Below, one piece after another: positions 1 to 10,671 of a stretch of DNA of 64,000 bases. This stretch comes from Russula earlei (taxonomy: Eukaryota; Basidiomycota; Agaricomycetes; Russulales; Russulaceae). Made by a program: the position numbers and the translations under genes. The stretch's first letter is position 1. Each line of letters begins with the position of its first letter. The DNA is taken from assembly GCA_025769875.1 (NCBI GenBank), contig JAGFNK010000088.1, forward strand, positions 62,001-126,000, in the 5' to 3' direction. Under the pieces are notes generated by a model, which was given only the letters and a program-made list of their open reading frames with translations, searched no databases and was not told the DNA's origin.

Positions 1-1311
1 TCTACCTAAAATACCCTTGTTATCCTTGAACCCTCTATCAAACCAGCCTCCTCATCTAATCCTCTTCAACACTGAACCATCACTTGACGTAACCAAGACA
101 ATCTACCCAAACGAATCACTGGTAAAGCCTTCTGGCACCCAACTGATGTTACGAACCAAGGCCAGGTCCTGGCCATAGATGGTCCTATTTCACTCAAGAG
201 AGACCTCTCTCATTTTGCATTACCAACTCCCTTCTGTTTTCTGGGCTATCCCTCCTGCAGTGCAAGATATCGCTATTGCAAAGGCACTATAACACAACCA
301 GGCACCCATTTCCTAATCGGGTAATCATTCGCGTGGCAGTCACATGGTCACCCAGCCACCAGGAACCTGAAACAGCGGCACAAACTCTTAGAAACTGTTG
401 CATAACTCATCTGACATCATCAAGGCTCCAATGACATCATGGCTGACTGAGTGACTCCACAGTGACCTCATAGGCTCACTAAGCAGCTCCACAGTGACAT
501 CATAATGATGTCATTCGCTCCACAATGATCAGTAATGCGCTCAGTAAGCCTGAAACTTGACACAAGCAAGTTTATGCCTCTGTAGTCCTATTGGATGGTA
601 CCTAAAGAGTCTAGAATAGTCCCAGTTCTTTGTAATCGACCCTGTACACTGTATATAAGCCCCAATGAAGTATGGTAGTCGTCAGACTGTCCATTTGTGA
701 TACTCTCATCCTCCTGGGTACTCCCCTGCGACCGCTCAGTCTAAAGTCCTCTCTCGTCTTCAAGGTACTCTTCAACGACCGCCTTGTTTAAAGCCCCTCG
801 CTGCACTGGCCTCTACTCTTCGCCTCTGCCTCCTGCAACACGTACCAGTCCCCATCTGGTATCTCCTAGTCATTTGGCTCGTCCTCCTGTTCAATGCCGT
901 ATACACCGCGTACCATCTGTTCTGACCCTTGCCCACCTGCTCCTGAGTCCTTAGTGATCAGCAGTATGTGTCTTGACAACTGAACCCAAAGTAGGATACT
1001 ACCTCTGCATTGAAAACCTTTATCATCCTATCAAATTTATCAACGGACATTGGTATAAACTTGATAGATGAGAAGTTGGACTTAACCTTGAATACACCAC
1101 TCACAAAGGCCTTGTTCTTGACAACAAAGAACACGGTTTAGGAACTTGGGATCAATCAGACCCCTAGTACCAACTCTTTCACTATCAACCTTCACCCTCT
1201 CTTGGAAGACATTATTTATCTTTGGCAGAAGAATCTGAACAACCTTCCTCTTGACCTTGAACCAGACAACCTTCACCTAGGTTATCTCCTATACAACTAG
1301 CTGTAGAAGCC
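1..1311 (+). pseudogene. Gypsy A gag N-terminal leader domain, no AUG, split by a solo LTR
   Basis: With the solo LTR (147-978) and one TSD copy removed, a frame reads ..PNESLVKPSGTQLN.. and then ..FINGHWYKLD.., followed by a region rich in stops up to the first gag ATG at 1312. The motif P(I/V)xFINxHWxxL is shared with the leaders of elements B1 and B2, although the nucleotide sequences differ strongly, which suggests real coding. The only ATG in the retained leader (near 1068) overlaps a TGA at the position where B1 has an arginine CGA codon, so it may have arisen by C-to-T change. The function is unknown; an N-terminal extension of Gag is inferred. Confidence 0.5.
147..978 (+). repeat. Solo LTR, family C (TSD ACTGA)
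   Basis: An 832 bp unit begins TGTTACGAACC and ends CTTGACA. It is flanked by a perfect 5 bp duplication ACTGA (142-146 and 979-983). A TATA motif lies near 650 (gtatataag). A second copy lies in reverse orientation at 18581-19408, and a diverged relative at 6871-7717. The flanking duplication shows that it is a solo LTR inserted into element A and not the 5' LTR of A. Confidence 0.9.
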
Positions 1312-2859
1312 ATGCCAGCACCAGAACCACTTCCTGTACCACAAAGGATCTTTGGTATCACTCATGTACCCACTCCTAGACCTCCTAGACCTCCTACTCC
1401 ACCTACACCTCCTACTCCACCTACACCTCCTACTCCACCTACACCTCCTACTCCACCTACACCTCCTACTCCACCTACACCTCCTACTCCACCTACACCT
1501 CCTACTCCACCTACACCTCCTACTCCACCTACACCTCCTACTCCACCTACACCTCCTACTCCACCTACACCTCCTACTCCACCTACACCTCCTACTCCAC
1601 CTACACCTCCTACTCCACCTACACCTCCTACACCACCTCCTCTAGCTATGGCTGCCATAGTCCCAATCCCTTCTAATGGAGTGGTCAGGGGAAACCCACC
1701 ATCTATCTTTGATGGAGACTGCTCCCAATCCTCCAAATTCATGAGAGAGTTTGCCATCTTTCACAATATGAATGATGAAAACTCTCTCTTCAACAATCAC
1801 TATAGACGAGTTAACACTTGTCTATCCTTTATAAGGGGCCCTAAGGTGGACCATTGGGTTGATACTCAATTGGAAACAGTCAACAATAGTGTCAACACTC
1901 TTGGAATACTCAGGACTGATGAAGCTCTATGAAACGACTTTAGAACTGCATTTACCAATGCCTTCACTGATACCAATAAAAGGCAAAACACGTTCAACAA
2001 ATTAGCTGTTCTAAGGCAACAAGGACCTGACCTTGATTCCTACATTGCCACCTTTACCAACCTTGCTAATGACGCAGGATATGACCTAAATGCAAATGGA
2101 ACTATAGACTATTTCGCTAGAGGCCTTAGTAGGCCACTCCTCAATAATGTCTTAACAAGGGAAACCCTACCTACCAATTTTGTGGAATGGACCAAAGTGG
2201 CTAGAAAGGAACACAACAAATATGCCATGAGGCAAAGCTATATGGGAGATATATGCAATATCGCGCGTAATCCCCAACGATTCCTTAACTTCCACCCTAC
2301 CAACACAACATTCCACCCTCCTCCTGGACTGCCTCCTAGGGTCAATCCTACCTTTGTACCAAGGAACCCTTCTGGTCAATTTATTCCTAGAAGCAACAAC
2401 CAAGTTGTTCCAATGGATGTTGATCATGCTAGAGTGGCCACTACTGAGCAAGAGAAGAAACAACACCAAGTTGAAAGTCGTTGCTTCTTTTGCTCTAAAC
2501 AAGGACATGTTGCACGCAACTGTCCTAACAAATCGACCACCTTCAAATCAGTTCCTATGAAAACATGTCTGGTTGAAGTTATAGAACCAGATGAATACCA
2601 GGAACTGTACTACCCTGAAGAACAGGTCGACACCCATGTTCGTTTAGCTCAAACTGATGAACAACCAACTGAATATTATCAGGAAAATCCTCCTGATGAT
2701 CAACCAGTCCAACAACCTACTCAACAGGAGACACAAACTTATAATGAAGGACCATCTCCTGAGGAAGTTGCAGCTATAATGTCTGGATATTCTGAAGAAC
2801 AATGTTGCTCATGGGCTACTTCCATGGTCAATAATGGCGTGGATTTTCCCCCAGCTTGA
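1312..2859 (+). pseudogene. Gypsy A gag
   Basis: The reading frame is open from ATG 1312 to 2859 except for one TGA at 1930-1932. At this place related B gags read EALWNDF, so a Trp codon became a stop. Domain order: a Pro/Thr repeat (residues ~25-110), a capsid-like region, and a CCHC zinc knuckle CFFCSKQGHVARNC (2482-2523) that would bind retrotransposon RNA. The last few codons before 2859 already belong to the inserted large TIR element. The original gag probably ended GAT TTT CCC TAG, parallel to the gag ends of element B (GAT TTT CTC TAG) and D (GAT TTT TAA). Confidence 0.85.
1391..1638 (+). repeat. 18 bp tandem repeat encoding Thr-Pro-Pro units
   Basis: About 13-14 near-perfect copies of an 18 bp unit (acacctcctactccacct) encode (Thr-Pro-Pro)n near the N-terminus of Gag A. 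The length is a multiple of 3, so the frame is kept. The array also creates artificial open frames on the other strand (Gly/Gly/Val) and in the +1 frame (Leu/His). The B elements have no such array at the matching position; they have a Pro/Gln/Ala-rich stretch instead. Confidence 0.95.
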
Positions 2860-4243
2860 ATTACCCAGCCTTATTGCCTTTTACAGCACACTTGGCGGAG
2901 TTTGGATTCTACCCAAATTGGTGCAGAAAACCCTCTCAAACGTGCGGGGCGAATATCTCTCTCAAAACAGCTTCAATTCACATAAAACTTATTGTCCCTG
3001 AATTGCCTGAATGAGGGCTAGGCAGCCCCATTGTTTTCATGAGATTTGAGTGAGAATTGGTGGAGCTGGACTCAAGCCACCTTCATATGTGTATTAGATG
3101 AATTACAACTCAAAATCATGGTCTATATCTATTATTTTTCCCTCATGTTATACCCATGGGCTGTCTTGAGGCAGCCCCATAGTGTTTTTGACTCAAGCGT
3201 TGTGGTGTGCAATGTCGTTTCCCTCATATCGTGTGACAGTAGCACAGTTGTGTGCCGGGAAGGAGCCCCCCCAGGAAGTGCACACCTGAGCCCATGGAGT
3301 GGTGAAGTGTGTCCAAGAATGCAGAATGACTTCATAAGACTGAAGCTCCAAAGAGGAGGAGCACCTAGTGGGAACGTGAGAACGCGTTTGTTCATTCAAC
3401 TGCACTCAGGTTCACACAGATGATAAGGGAACAACAGGGCAACTTTATTCAACATGGTAGCAGATACAGGTTAGAACTAAGGCTAAGGGACAGGAAAAGC
3501 ACAAAAGACAGGCATATGAAAGGAAATCTAGACGTGAGAAGGGGACCAAAGCTGGACGACGTGAGGTATCGGGTCGTGGTCTCCAGTGGCTGTGGTAGTG
3601 GCATGTGGTGATTTGTGAAGGATGGCCGAGGCCAGGTGTGGTGACGAGGGGTGTGGTCAAGTTGTGATGCGAGGAGGGGGAGATGATGCAAAGGAGAGGC
3701 TGGAGGGGGGATAGGGAGAGTGCTGGTGGGTGGTTGCTTGGGCGCTGATGGCGCTGCCGAATGCAATTGTGGGTGGGACAATTGGAGAACTTGGATGGCA
3801 GATGCGAGGTAGAGGAGCAAGGGGGTGTGGAAGTAGAAAGGGAGAGGGAAGACAGCGGCAGGCTGGGAAATGGACACATAGGCGGCGTGCAGATCTCTGA
3901 CTAACAAAATGAGAGTCTAGTAAAAAAGGGGAGAAAAGCATACCTGAAATGTACAGTAGCAACACCATCTGATGGCAATGAAGATGGCGGCGTGGTACTG
4001 GGGCTCTTCGGCTGTGCGTTGGGACTCGTCGGTGCATGGTGAAGGCAGGGGGCGTTGAGGGCGAGGGTGTGTGGCGGTTGATGGGGGTGAGGGTGGCATG
4101 CTGGCTGCTGATGATGATGATGATGTGAGGATGAAAGAGGAGATGGCATGAAAGGAATACGCACATTATGTACTCTTGTAAGTGATTCATGGCCAGCCAT
4201 ATAGCTGTGTGGGTGAGTCGACATTCAAGGCCGTGCACCTTTG
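2852..4243 (+). repeat. Left terminal inverted repeat of the large element
   Basis: This arm matches the reverse complement of 14105-15343, then 13434-13529, then about 10628-10671, at roughly 90-95 percent by eye. It contains the undisturbed sites of two later insertions seen in the right arm: ccaTAtagctg near 4200 (pogo target, TA) and the GGC-rich site near 4100 (solo LTR target). Similarity stops near 4243. Several Pro/Ser/His-rich open frames on either strand here have no recognisable domain and are not called as genes. Confidence 0.85.
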
Positions 4244-4285
4244 CGACAATTTTGCATGTCTTGTAGGTCCATGCGTTTGTGCTGT

Positions 4286-4663
4286 AGTGAGTTCCCAGGC
4301 TTCTGCATTTACATAGGCATAGGACTCTTCCTCCCCATCCTCATCAATAGCAGGAAGGGATGTCTTGGAAGCCTGCGCTCAGTGGTTATGATCGCTTTGG
4401 TTGAGTGGGAGTGCCTGAGCTGTCACTTTCATTTCCACCAGTTTTTTTTCGGGCAGCCTTCCTTTGGCCAGTAGTACATGTTGGTGCAGGCCAGCATTTT
4501 GAAGCACGTTGCTTCGAGCCCATGAGGGTTTAGGGGGTTGAAATGGAGGGGTAGAGCAAGGTATGGTGAGTAGCTCTGGGAAGGGAAGAACACCCTGTCA
4601 GTCATCCTGGAGTAGGAGTGGACAGGTGGACAGGTTGATGAATAAGCCACATGACTCTTTACG
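4286..4663 (-). pseudogene. Inverted partial copy of the cargo gene's 5' part
   Basis: This stretch is the reverse complement of 6161-6534 with a modest number of differences. It therefore repeats, on the minus strand, the upstream region and the first about 75 codons of the gene that starts at 6300 (..SKQRASKRR.., AIDEDGEEESYDY..). It has substitutions and small indels. It lies immediately left of the Tc1/IS630 transposase relic, so the transposase is flanked by inverted copies of the same gene fragment. Confidence 0.8.
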
Positions 4664-4688
4664 CCACTCACTTTATGCTTTCTTTACA

Positions 4689-5960
4689 TCACACTTTTCA
4701 TCGCACACTCAACTAAACATATGCCACAGTGGCCAGGCGTTGTCTGATGATGCATGCTGGATTATCTTACACATGTCTTCAAGATTGACCCTTGACAATA
4801 TCACCCATCACACTGGAGTTCCTCGTTGTACTATAGAGCACATTATGGCCAATTTCAGATCTTGTGGAACAGCCAATCGCCCAAACAGTCTACTCCAACC
4901 AGCAAATAGAATCCTTACAATGCAGGAAGTACAAGTGAGTTCCCCACATTCTCTAGTTCGTTCTGTGGCACATATTGGCTAGTTTCTTCAAGGCACCATT
5001 GTCCATACTCCGGATGCCTATCTTGACGAGCTGAGAGATATTTTAAGAGAAAGGACTGGCGTTGAGGTGTCATTGATGACTATATGGCATACCCTGAGAA
5101 GGAGTGGCTTCACAATGAAGAAGGTAAGTCATTCCACCTTGAGTTCACACTCAAGTGCACTGACTTGCCCAGCTGAGCAAAAATGCACTAGAGCGCAACA
5201 AGGACCTGCGCCTTCAGTATCGGTATACCTTTGGCACCACCTATACCGCAGAGCAGGCAGTTTTTGTGGATGAAAGCTCATTTGATTGCCGAACTGACCT
5301 TCGAGGGCAAGCATGGGCGATGTCAGGGCAAGCAGCAGTAAGGAAGAGCTTTTTCATTCAAGGAAAACGGTGTGTCCTGCTATCTATATCTACAACAGAC
5401 TAGAATACAAAGTATCCAGTTATTTGCTTCTCCCAGCGCTCTCGCTCGATGGCATCATCTATAGCCAGCTGGTTGAGGGTTCTTTCACATCTGAACTATT
5501 TACTGGCTTCATCCAAGGTCTACTTTCAAAAATGAATCCCTTCCCTGGCAAGCACTCAGTATTGATCATGGACAATGCGTGCATTCATAGAAGTCCATGA
5601 ATACTCCAAATGGTTGAAGAAAGGTATCATATTGTTTTCTCATGCTGATGTATTGCTCATTTGATGAAGGGGATGTCAGCTCCTTTACCTGCCACCATAC
5701 TCTCCTGATTTTAATCCAATCGAACTTGCATTTTCAAAGTTCAAGGCCTACGTTCATTGGAATGGGGGTATGGCTTGTGCTGACTTGGGTGGTGATGATA
5801 CCAATGTGTGGGTTTTCCTGTATAGGGCAGCATTCTTGGTTACGTTGGATGATGCAGCAGGTTGGTTCCACAAATGTCACTATATCTGACTTTTTCCGAG
5901 TTACTGTGGTGTCCCCTTGTTGTACTGTATTGTACCTTGTAAAGTTACCATTCCAGCCTT
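4689..5960 (+). pseudogene. Tc1/mariner-IS630-type transposase relic
   Basis: Pieces in successive frames give the layout of an IS630/Tc1 DDE transposase. An N-terminal HTH region (..TLDNITHHTGVPRCTIEHIM..) is followed by ..VSLMTIWHTLRRSGFTMKK.., then VDESSFDCRT near 5266 (first Asp), LIMDNACIHRSP near 5566 (second Asp) and PYSPDFNPIELAFSKFK near 5695 (Glu 34 residues after the second Asp). Two short introns with good ends are visible, 4935-4982 and 5124-5172. Frameshifts near 5330-5410 and 5600-5680 and a stop after the second Asp break it. No TIR or TA duplication of its own was resolved; its neighbours on both sides are the inverted cargo-gene copies. Confidence 0.8.
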
Positions 5961-6160
5961 GAACATCATTGGACCCCAAGCCAACTGCTGCCCTGAGCAG
6001 TGGGAGACCCCCACCACTCACGGCTGCTGGCCATGAAATCAGCTGTGCTGGCCTTTCCCCCTACAACCTGCTCCCCATGTTCTCACCCACGTCCATGAAC
6101 TTGCTACGACGCCTGCACAGGCGCCTCATGTGTGGGCCCTGTTGTTGTGTAAAGCGAGCA

Positions 6161-6534
6161 CGTAAAGAGTCATGTGGCTTATTCATCAACCGTCCACCCT
6201 GTCCACTCCTACTCCAGGACAATGACAGGGTGTTCTTCCCTTCCCAGAGCTGCTCACCATACCTTACTCTACCCCTCCATTTCAACCCCCAAAACCCTCA
6301 TGGGCTCGAAGCAACGTGCTTCAAAACGCCGGCCTGCACCAACACATACTACTGGCCAAAGGAAGGCTGCCCAAAAAAAAACTGGTGGAAATGAAAGTGA
6401 CAGCTCAGGCACTCCCACTCGACCGAAGCAATCACAACCACGAGCTCAGGCTTCCAAGACATCCCTTCCTGCTATTGATGAGGATGGGGAGGAAGAGTCC
6501 TATGACTATGTAAATGCAGAAGCCGGGGAACTCA
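6161..6534 (+). repeat. Right copy of the 0.38 kb inverted repeat around the Tc1 relic
   Basis: Reverse complement of 4286-4663. This copy is continuous with the rest of the cargo gene (6300-9439), so it is the parental copy and the left one is the duplicate. The repeat includes about 140 bp upstream of the ATG at 6300. Confidence 0.8.
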
Positions 6535-6870
6535 GTCCACTGGACCTATATACTCTTGCAGATGATGGTAAATGCGCCTCACCCATTGGACCCATAGAAG
6601 GGAGTGATGCTTCAATTGAAGAGGAAGGTGTGCAAATAATGATGAATTGACCCCTTTCGCCGGTGACTAGTGACCCCAGGCTGTCCAACAATCAACCTTG
6701 CCTTTGATGTCCCATACAAAAATGCATCTTGGGAACTTGCTGTTGAATCTGACATCTTATTTTCAAATCTTCTTGTCCAAATTGTGGCCAAAATGGAAAT
6801 GAGGATCGTCTCTCTATTGCACATCAGATATATCCTTCCCTGGATGGTGCCCAAGACTGTCAAGACTCAC

Positions 6871-7717
6871 TGTTGAACTATCCAGTTCAAGAGCGAGGGA
6901 TAAGCTTCAAGACAAGTCGATAAACGTCCAAGACTGCGTGGGCAAAGAGTAGGGTCCAGAGTAGTAACAAATACCAGAGAGGTACTGTTACTGTGAGAGT
7001 AGAGCAGTCACGCAGGGAAGAGGCCAGGATAGTCACAAGGGGACGGTCCTTAAAGGAGTATCCCAGGGATAGAGAGTGCTGTAAACAAATGGACAGTCTG
7101 AGGACTGTCCACTACTTTATTGAGCGCTTATATACTACAAGAGAAACTGCTAAACAGGGAACAAGTCATAACCTTGTTATCAAGCACAATAGAGTGATGA
7201 GTAAGAAGTCGGAGTGCGCTTACTGAGCATGCTCAGTCATGCTCAGTAAGCTGCTGAGTAAGAAGGCTTCTCCTGATGAGTAAGAGCTTTCATTGTCCAT
7301 GTGTTCACTGCTTTAGTGCACGTGCGAGCACCTGATTCATTTTCTGTTAGTTAGTTTAGGGCCAGTCATTTGAGGGCTTGTAATTTAGTTAGGGAGTAGT
7401 GTTATCTTATAAGGCCCTTATATAGTTCTATTAGGGTCCTTAGAGTCGACCCTAATACTTCTATTAAGGTCCTTAGTATTGCCTTATAGTTCGTTCTATA
7501 GTTATTAGAGTTGGTCTAATAACACGTTGTAGGGCCTTTGATACTAGGTTAGTGCCTATTTGTAGAGCTCCTAGAGTCGTTCCAAAGGGTCCTTAGGAAG
7601 GCCCTAATACTGTCCTTTGTTGCTAGAAGGGTTGCTTTTAAGTGGGGCTTGCTGTATGTCGATTGTGCCGAGAATCGCTCGTGCAACAATGCGCGCGCAA
7701 TATTGTGGACACCTCTA
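6871..7717 (-). repeat. Solo LTR related to family C, minus orientation
   Basis: The inserted block starts TGTTGAACTATCC and is flanked by ACTCAC on both sides (6865-6870 and 7717-7722 or so), consistent with a 5-6 bp TSD. The coding frame of the host gene resumes across it (..VKTH / ..HPFCSC). On the minus strand it contains a tatataag box near 7130, then an ..AGTCCTCAGACTGTCC.. segment and ..CTGGGATACTCC.., which parallel the same sites of the family C LTR at 650-740. Its right end lacks a clean CA terminus, so that boundary is approximate. Confidence 0.65.
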
Positions 7718-8133
7718 CTCACCCCTTTTGCTCGTGTGAACAGGGTGACACCATAGAGGCTGGGTTTCCTCCTATAAGCAAGGGTCCTTCAAGGGCCCTC
7801 TCTGGAGAATGGTTCATGACAAAGACGGGCAAGCCTGTTGCAAAGTTGCTTGAAGATGGAGCTTCCTTTCAAAAGCTAATCGAGCATGTGTGGAACCATA
7901 TCAATGAACAGAAGGTGAAAAACCGTGGAAAGGGCAAAGTCAAGCCTTTCAGCATCCAGATTGTCAATATCTCTGAACCAGGCACAGAAAAGGTGTGCCT
8001 AAATGCTACTCCACATAATTTCATCTGATGATTTCTCGACGGAAGGGTCCAGGGAAAAGAAAGACCCAGGTACAGTCAGCACCCTCAAATGCGCTTTCGG
8101 ATCTCCCTGGCCAAGAACAACATGAACTTTTAA

Positions 8134-8676
8134 GGCCCCTTTTACCAACCGAGAATTCTTGAATCTTGAACTTGAACTTGGATTTCAGGATTTTCCAGGA
8201 GTGACAGGAGTGACAGGAGTGATGTAAGTGATATGATGTATATAATAAATTAAGATGCATTTTTTTATGTTGTCATTTGCATATTTGCATATATGGGGTT
8301 ACACATGATGTGTCAGCGTCAAACTTGTCTGACTCGAGCTCAACATCTGGGTGCTTGCAGCCCCATTTTCACCAGAGCTGCACATACAAAATGTGCACAA
8401 AGATGTGCACCCACACATTGGTTACACATATTCTGCCTTAATGACATGCTTGCAATACCCCACTTGGAAGGAGTGGAAGGAAGGGTTTGAAAAAATATTT
8501 TACATATCACATGTAAACCCAGCAAATCACACCAAAAAATAACTCATATTTGAAATAGACTCATATTAGTTTATTATGTCACTTACATCACACCTGTCAC
8601 TCCTGTCACTCCTGGAAAATCCCGAAATCCAAGTTCAAGTTCAAGATTCAAGAATTCTTGGTTGGTAAAAGGGGCC
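8134..8676. mobile_element. PIF/Harbinger-like MITE (TSD TAA)
   Basis: A 543 bp element with terminal inverted repeats of about 90 bp, starting GGCCCCTTTTACCAA and including a run of AGTTCAAG-type repeats and GGAGTGACAGGAGTGACAGG. It is flanked by TAA (8131-8133 and 8677-8679). GGCC-type ends with a 3 bp TWA duplication are typical of PIF/Harbinger. There is no coding capacity. The insertion split a coding exon of the cargo gene; deletion of the element plus one TAA rejoins the frame exactly. Confidence 0.85.
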
Positions 8677-9439
8677 TAAAGCTCTTGACTGATAAACACC
8701 AGTGCAAAAAGCACAATACGCCATGCTATGTGCAAATGAATGGTGTACACTATCAGTACACGATGGAGGATCTGAGCATTTGGGCCTCCTTGTTGGTACA
8801 TGCCATTGTTTTCTTTTGGATCTTCATAGCTTAAACCCACCTTTGCAGGCACATCACCTCGCAACAGTTGATACTCCCCCAGACAAACTGAATCTCATGG
8901 ACAAATGCTTTTGACAGGTGAAAGTCAGGAACTGGGAAACATCACAACCACCCCCTTCCAATATGTTGGGCTCCATGCCAAACCCTAGCCACACGGTGGC
9001 TGGATCATCCTCTGATCCACCCCAATGGGTGCAAATGATGATGATGATGCTGGGTGGCGCCTTTGCCAACAATGTTAATGGTTCAAACTCCCATTGCTTA
9101 CCTCGCTCTGAAAACATCATTCCCTTTACTCCGAACCCTGGGTCTTCGCCGCCCCAGTCAAGATGCACCGCATCCGATAGGAACATTACCTACCCTGACC
9201 TGAGGGAGTGGCTCCATTCTATTGAAGAGCACCCTGTCTGAAATAAATATGGTGAAGATCTCTCACAGTACACTGACATCCTTGTAGAAACCCACAAACT
9301 TTATACGATTGAAGACATTGTACCACTCACTCGCAGTGAGCTGGCAGATATTGGTGGCATGGAATTCAGGACAGCCTCATGGATTTTGCGCTTTGCAGTG
9401 GAGGATGCATCAGCTATGGAGAAAAATAAGAAGGCTTGA

Positions 9440-10627
9440 TTTTAAGAATATACTAACACTTTTCTACACTAGACTTGGATATATGGACACTATTGTCAAG
9501 GCAGTTGACTCTTTCGCCATCTCCCCTTTCAAGAGCAGGCAGATCCCTAGTGAATACCTCTGTAAGCAGTCATGATTATGAAGGTACCGGGTCCTATCTG
9601 GAAGCCTCTCCATGCTGAAAGCAAGGCCACTCTTTCGCTATCCTCCCCTTTAAGAGTAAGCGGATCTCTTCCTTTCCTCCCTCTCCTCGCTGTGGGCCAT
9701 CCCTGTTGTATGTGTGCCTGGAATGTAGCTGATGTATCGCCCTCAACATCCCTGTAGCCTGCAATGGAAGTCTTTAGCACGTCACAGGGTAGCTGGTACC
9801 ATCAGTTCGTGCCCTGTGCATCTCACTCTTTTCTTTTTTTCTGCATCTTTGCCCCATGCTGAGTGGTGCAATTGCATGAGGCTGTCGGAGCGGCCCTAGG
9901 TCCTGTGGCCTCATTGCGCCCATGTGCACAGACACCCGAGCATGCCCCTTTGCCGTCGAATGCCCTTTTTTGTTGTCAGATGGGACATTCCCCTCATTCG
10001 TGTGCTGGTAGGAATAAGCCAGCTGAACCATGAATGCCATTGTTCAGTTGTTGTGTGCCCTCCGACAGACCAACAGAGAGCCTGAGGTGCAGTCTTTTGA
10101 TGGGGTAATATATCACACAAGGGAAGCATTTTTCTAGCAATGACCTAACTCTTTTTTATTTGACTGGTTATACATGTGGTGTCAGTTTGCATTCTCCCCA
10201 GATTCCTCAGAAAGACTGCCTTGCAGTCGACAACCCTCATCCACCTTCCCACCCGAATGGTCGGCATGCTGCCCAAATGAAAGCTCGAACTTGAGGTATC
10301 GAGCTCACCCGGTTGCACTGTCATGGTGCTCATCCTGCACCGAGATTGTGCCACAGAACCACTGGTAAGCGAATCAGTCTTGAATTGCGACTGAAAGACA
10401 GAAAACTCACCCATAAAGTGACTGCAAGCGGAGCGTGCTGGACGACGGGCTTGGAGATGTTGGCATATGGCATGTTCAACCTCAAGAGCAAGAGAATGGG
10501 CTAGGTGAAGGTGAGGTGGGTGTGAGAAGCAATGTACAGTGTCCAAGTGATGTGTGGCAGCAAGGAAGCAACTCAAAAAAAACAAGCATATGCGTATGTG
10601 CCACCAACTCGCTCAGCGTTCGCATTT
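9440..10627. other. Interior of the large TIR element without a recognised gene
   Basis: No known domain was seen. There is a short direct repeat of about 38 bp (9508-9546 and 9629-9667, ..CTCTTTCGCyATC..CCCCTTT.AAGAG..). A 146-codon open frame runs on the minus strand at 10145-10585 (starts MFFLSCFLAATHH); it has no domain I recognise and reads inward from the right TIR. It could be part of a spliced transcript starting in the TIR, but this cannot be shown. Confidence 0.4.
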
Positions 10628-10671
10628 GCAAAGGCGCACAGCCTCGATGTCAACTCACCCACACAGCTATA

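Larger units (their letters stand above)
6300..9439 (+). pseudogene. Basidiomycete-specific cargo gene with SAM-like C-terminus, broken by an LTR and a MITE
   Basis: Start ATG 6300 (MGSKQRASKRR, a basic and then acidic N-terminus). Further along: ..VPYKNASWELAVESDILFSN.. (~6705), then after the LTR insertion ..TKTGKPVAKLLEDGAS.. and ..KGKVKPFSIQIVNISEP.. (~7810-7990), then ..KHQCKKHNTPCYVQMNG.. and MEDLSIWASLLV (~8690-8795), an intron ending at 8848, and a C-terminal ..LREWLHSIEEHPV..YTDILVETHKLYTIEDIVPLT.. (~9208-9420) resembling SAM-like tails. I recall this architecture from repeated hypothetical proteins of mushrooms; its function is unknown. Stops and frameshifts occur, for example after 6650 and at 9239. 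Removing the MITE and one TAA restores the frame ..HELLKLLTDKHQ.. . It is probably cargo captured by the large TIR element. Confidence 0.65.

Noticed and set aside
147..978. 5' LTR of element A
   Set aside because: It has its own perfect TSD (ACTGA), leader coding continues on both sides, and it is unlike the A 3' LTR at 21355-22223.
1362..1757. 131-codon Gly/Val-rich frame on the minus strand
   Set aside because: Mirror frame of the 18 bp Thr-Pro-Pro array in gag A; the repeat length, a multiple of 3, keeps every frame open.
3445..4238. Pro/Ser/His-rich minus-strand frames of 100-190 codons in the left TIR
   Set aside because: Overlapping frames of low complexity without any domain, present as mirror images in both arms.
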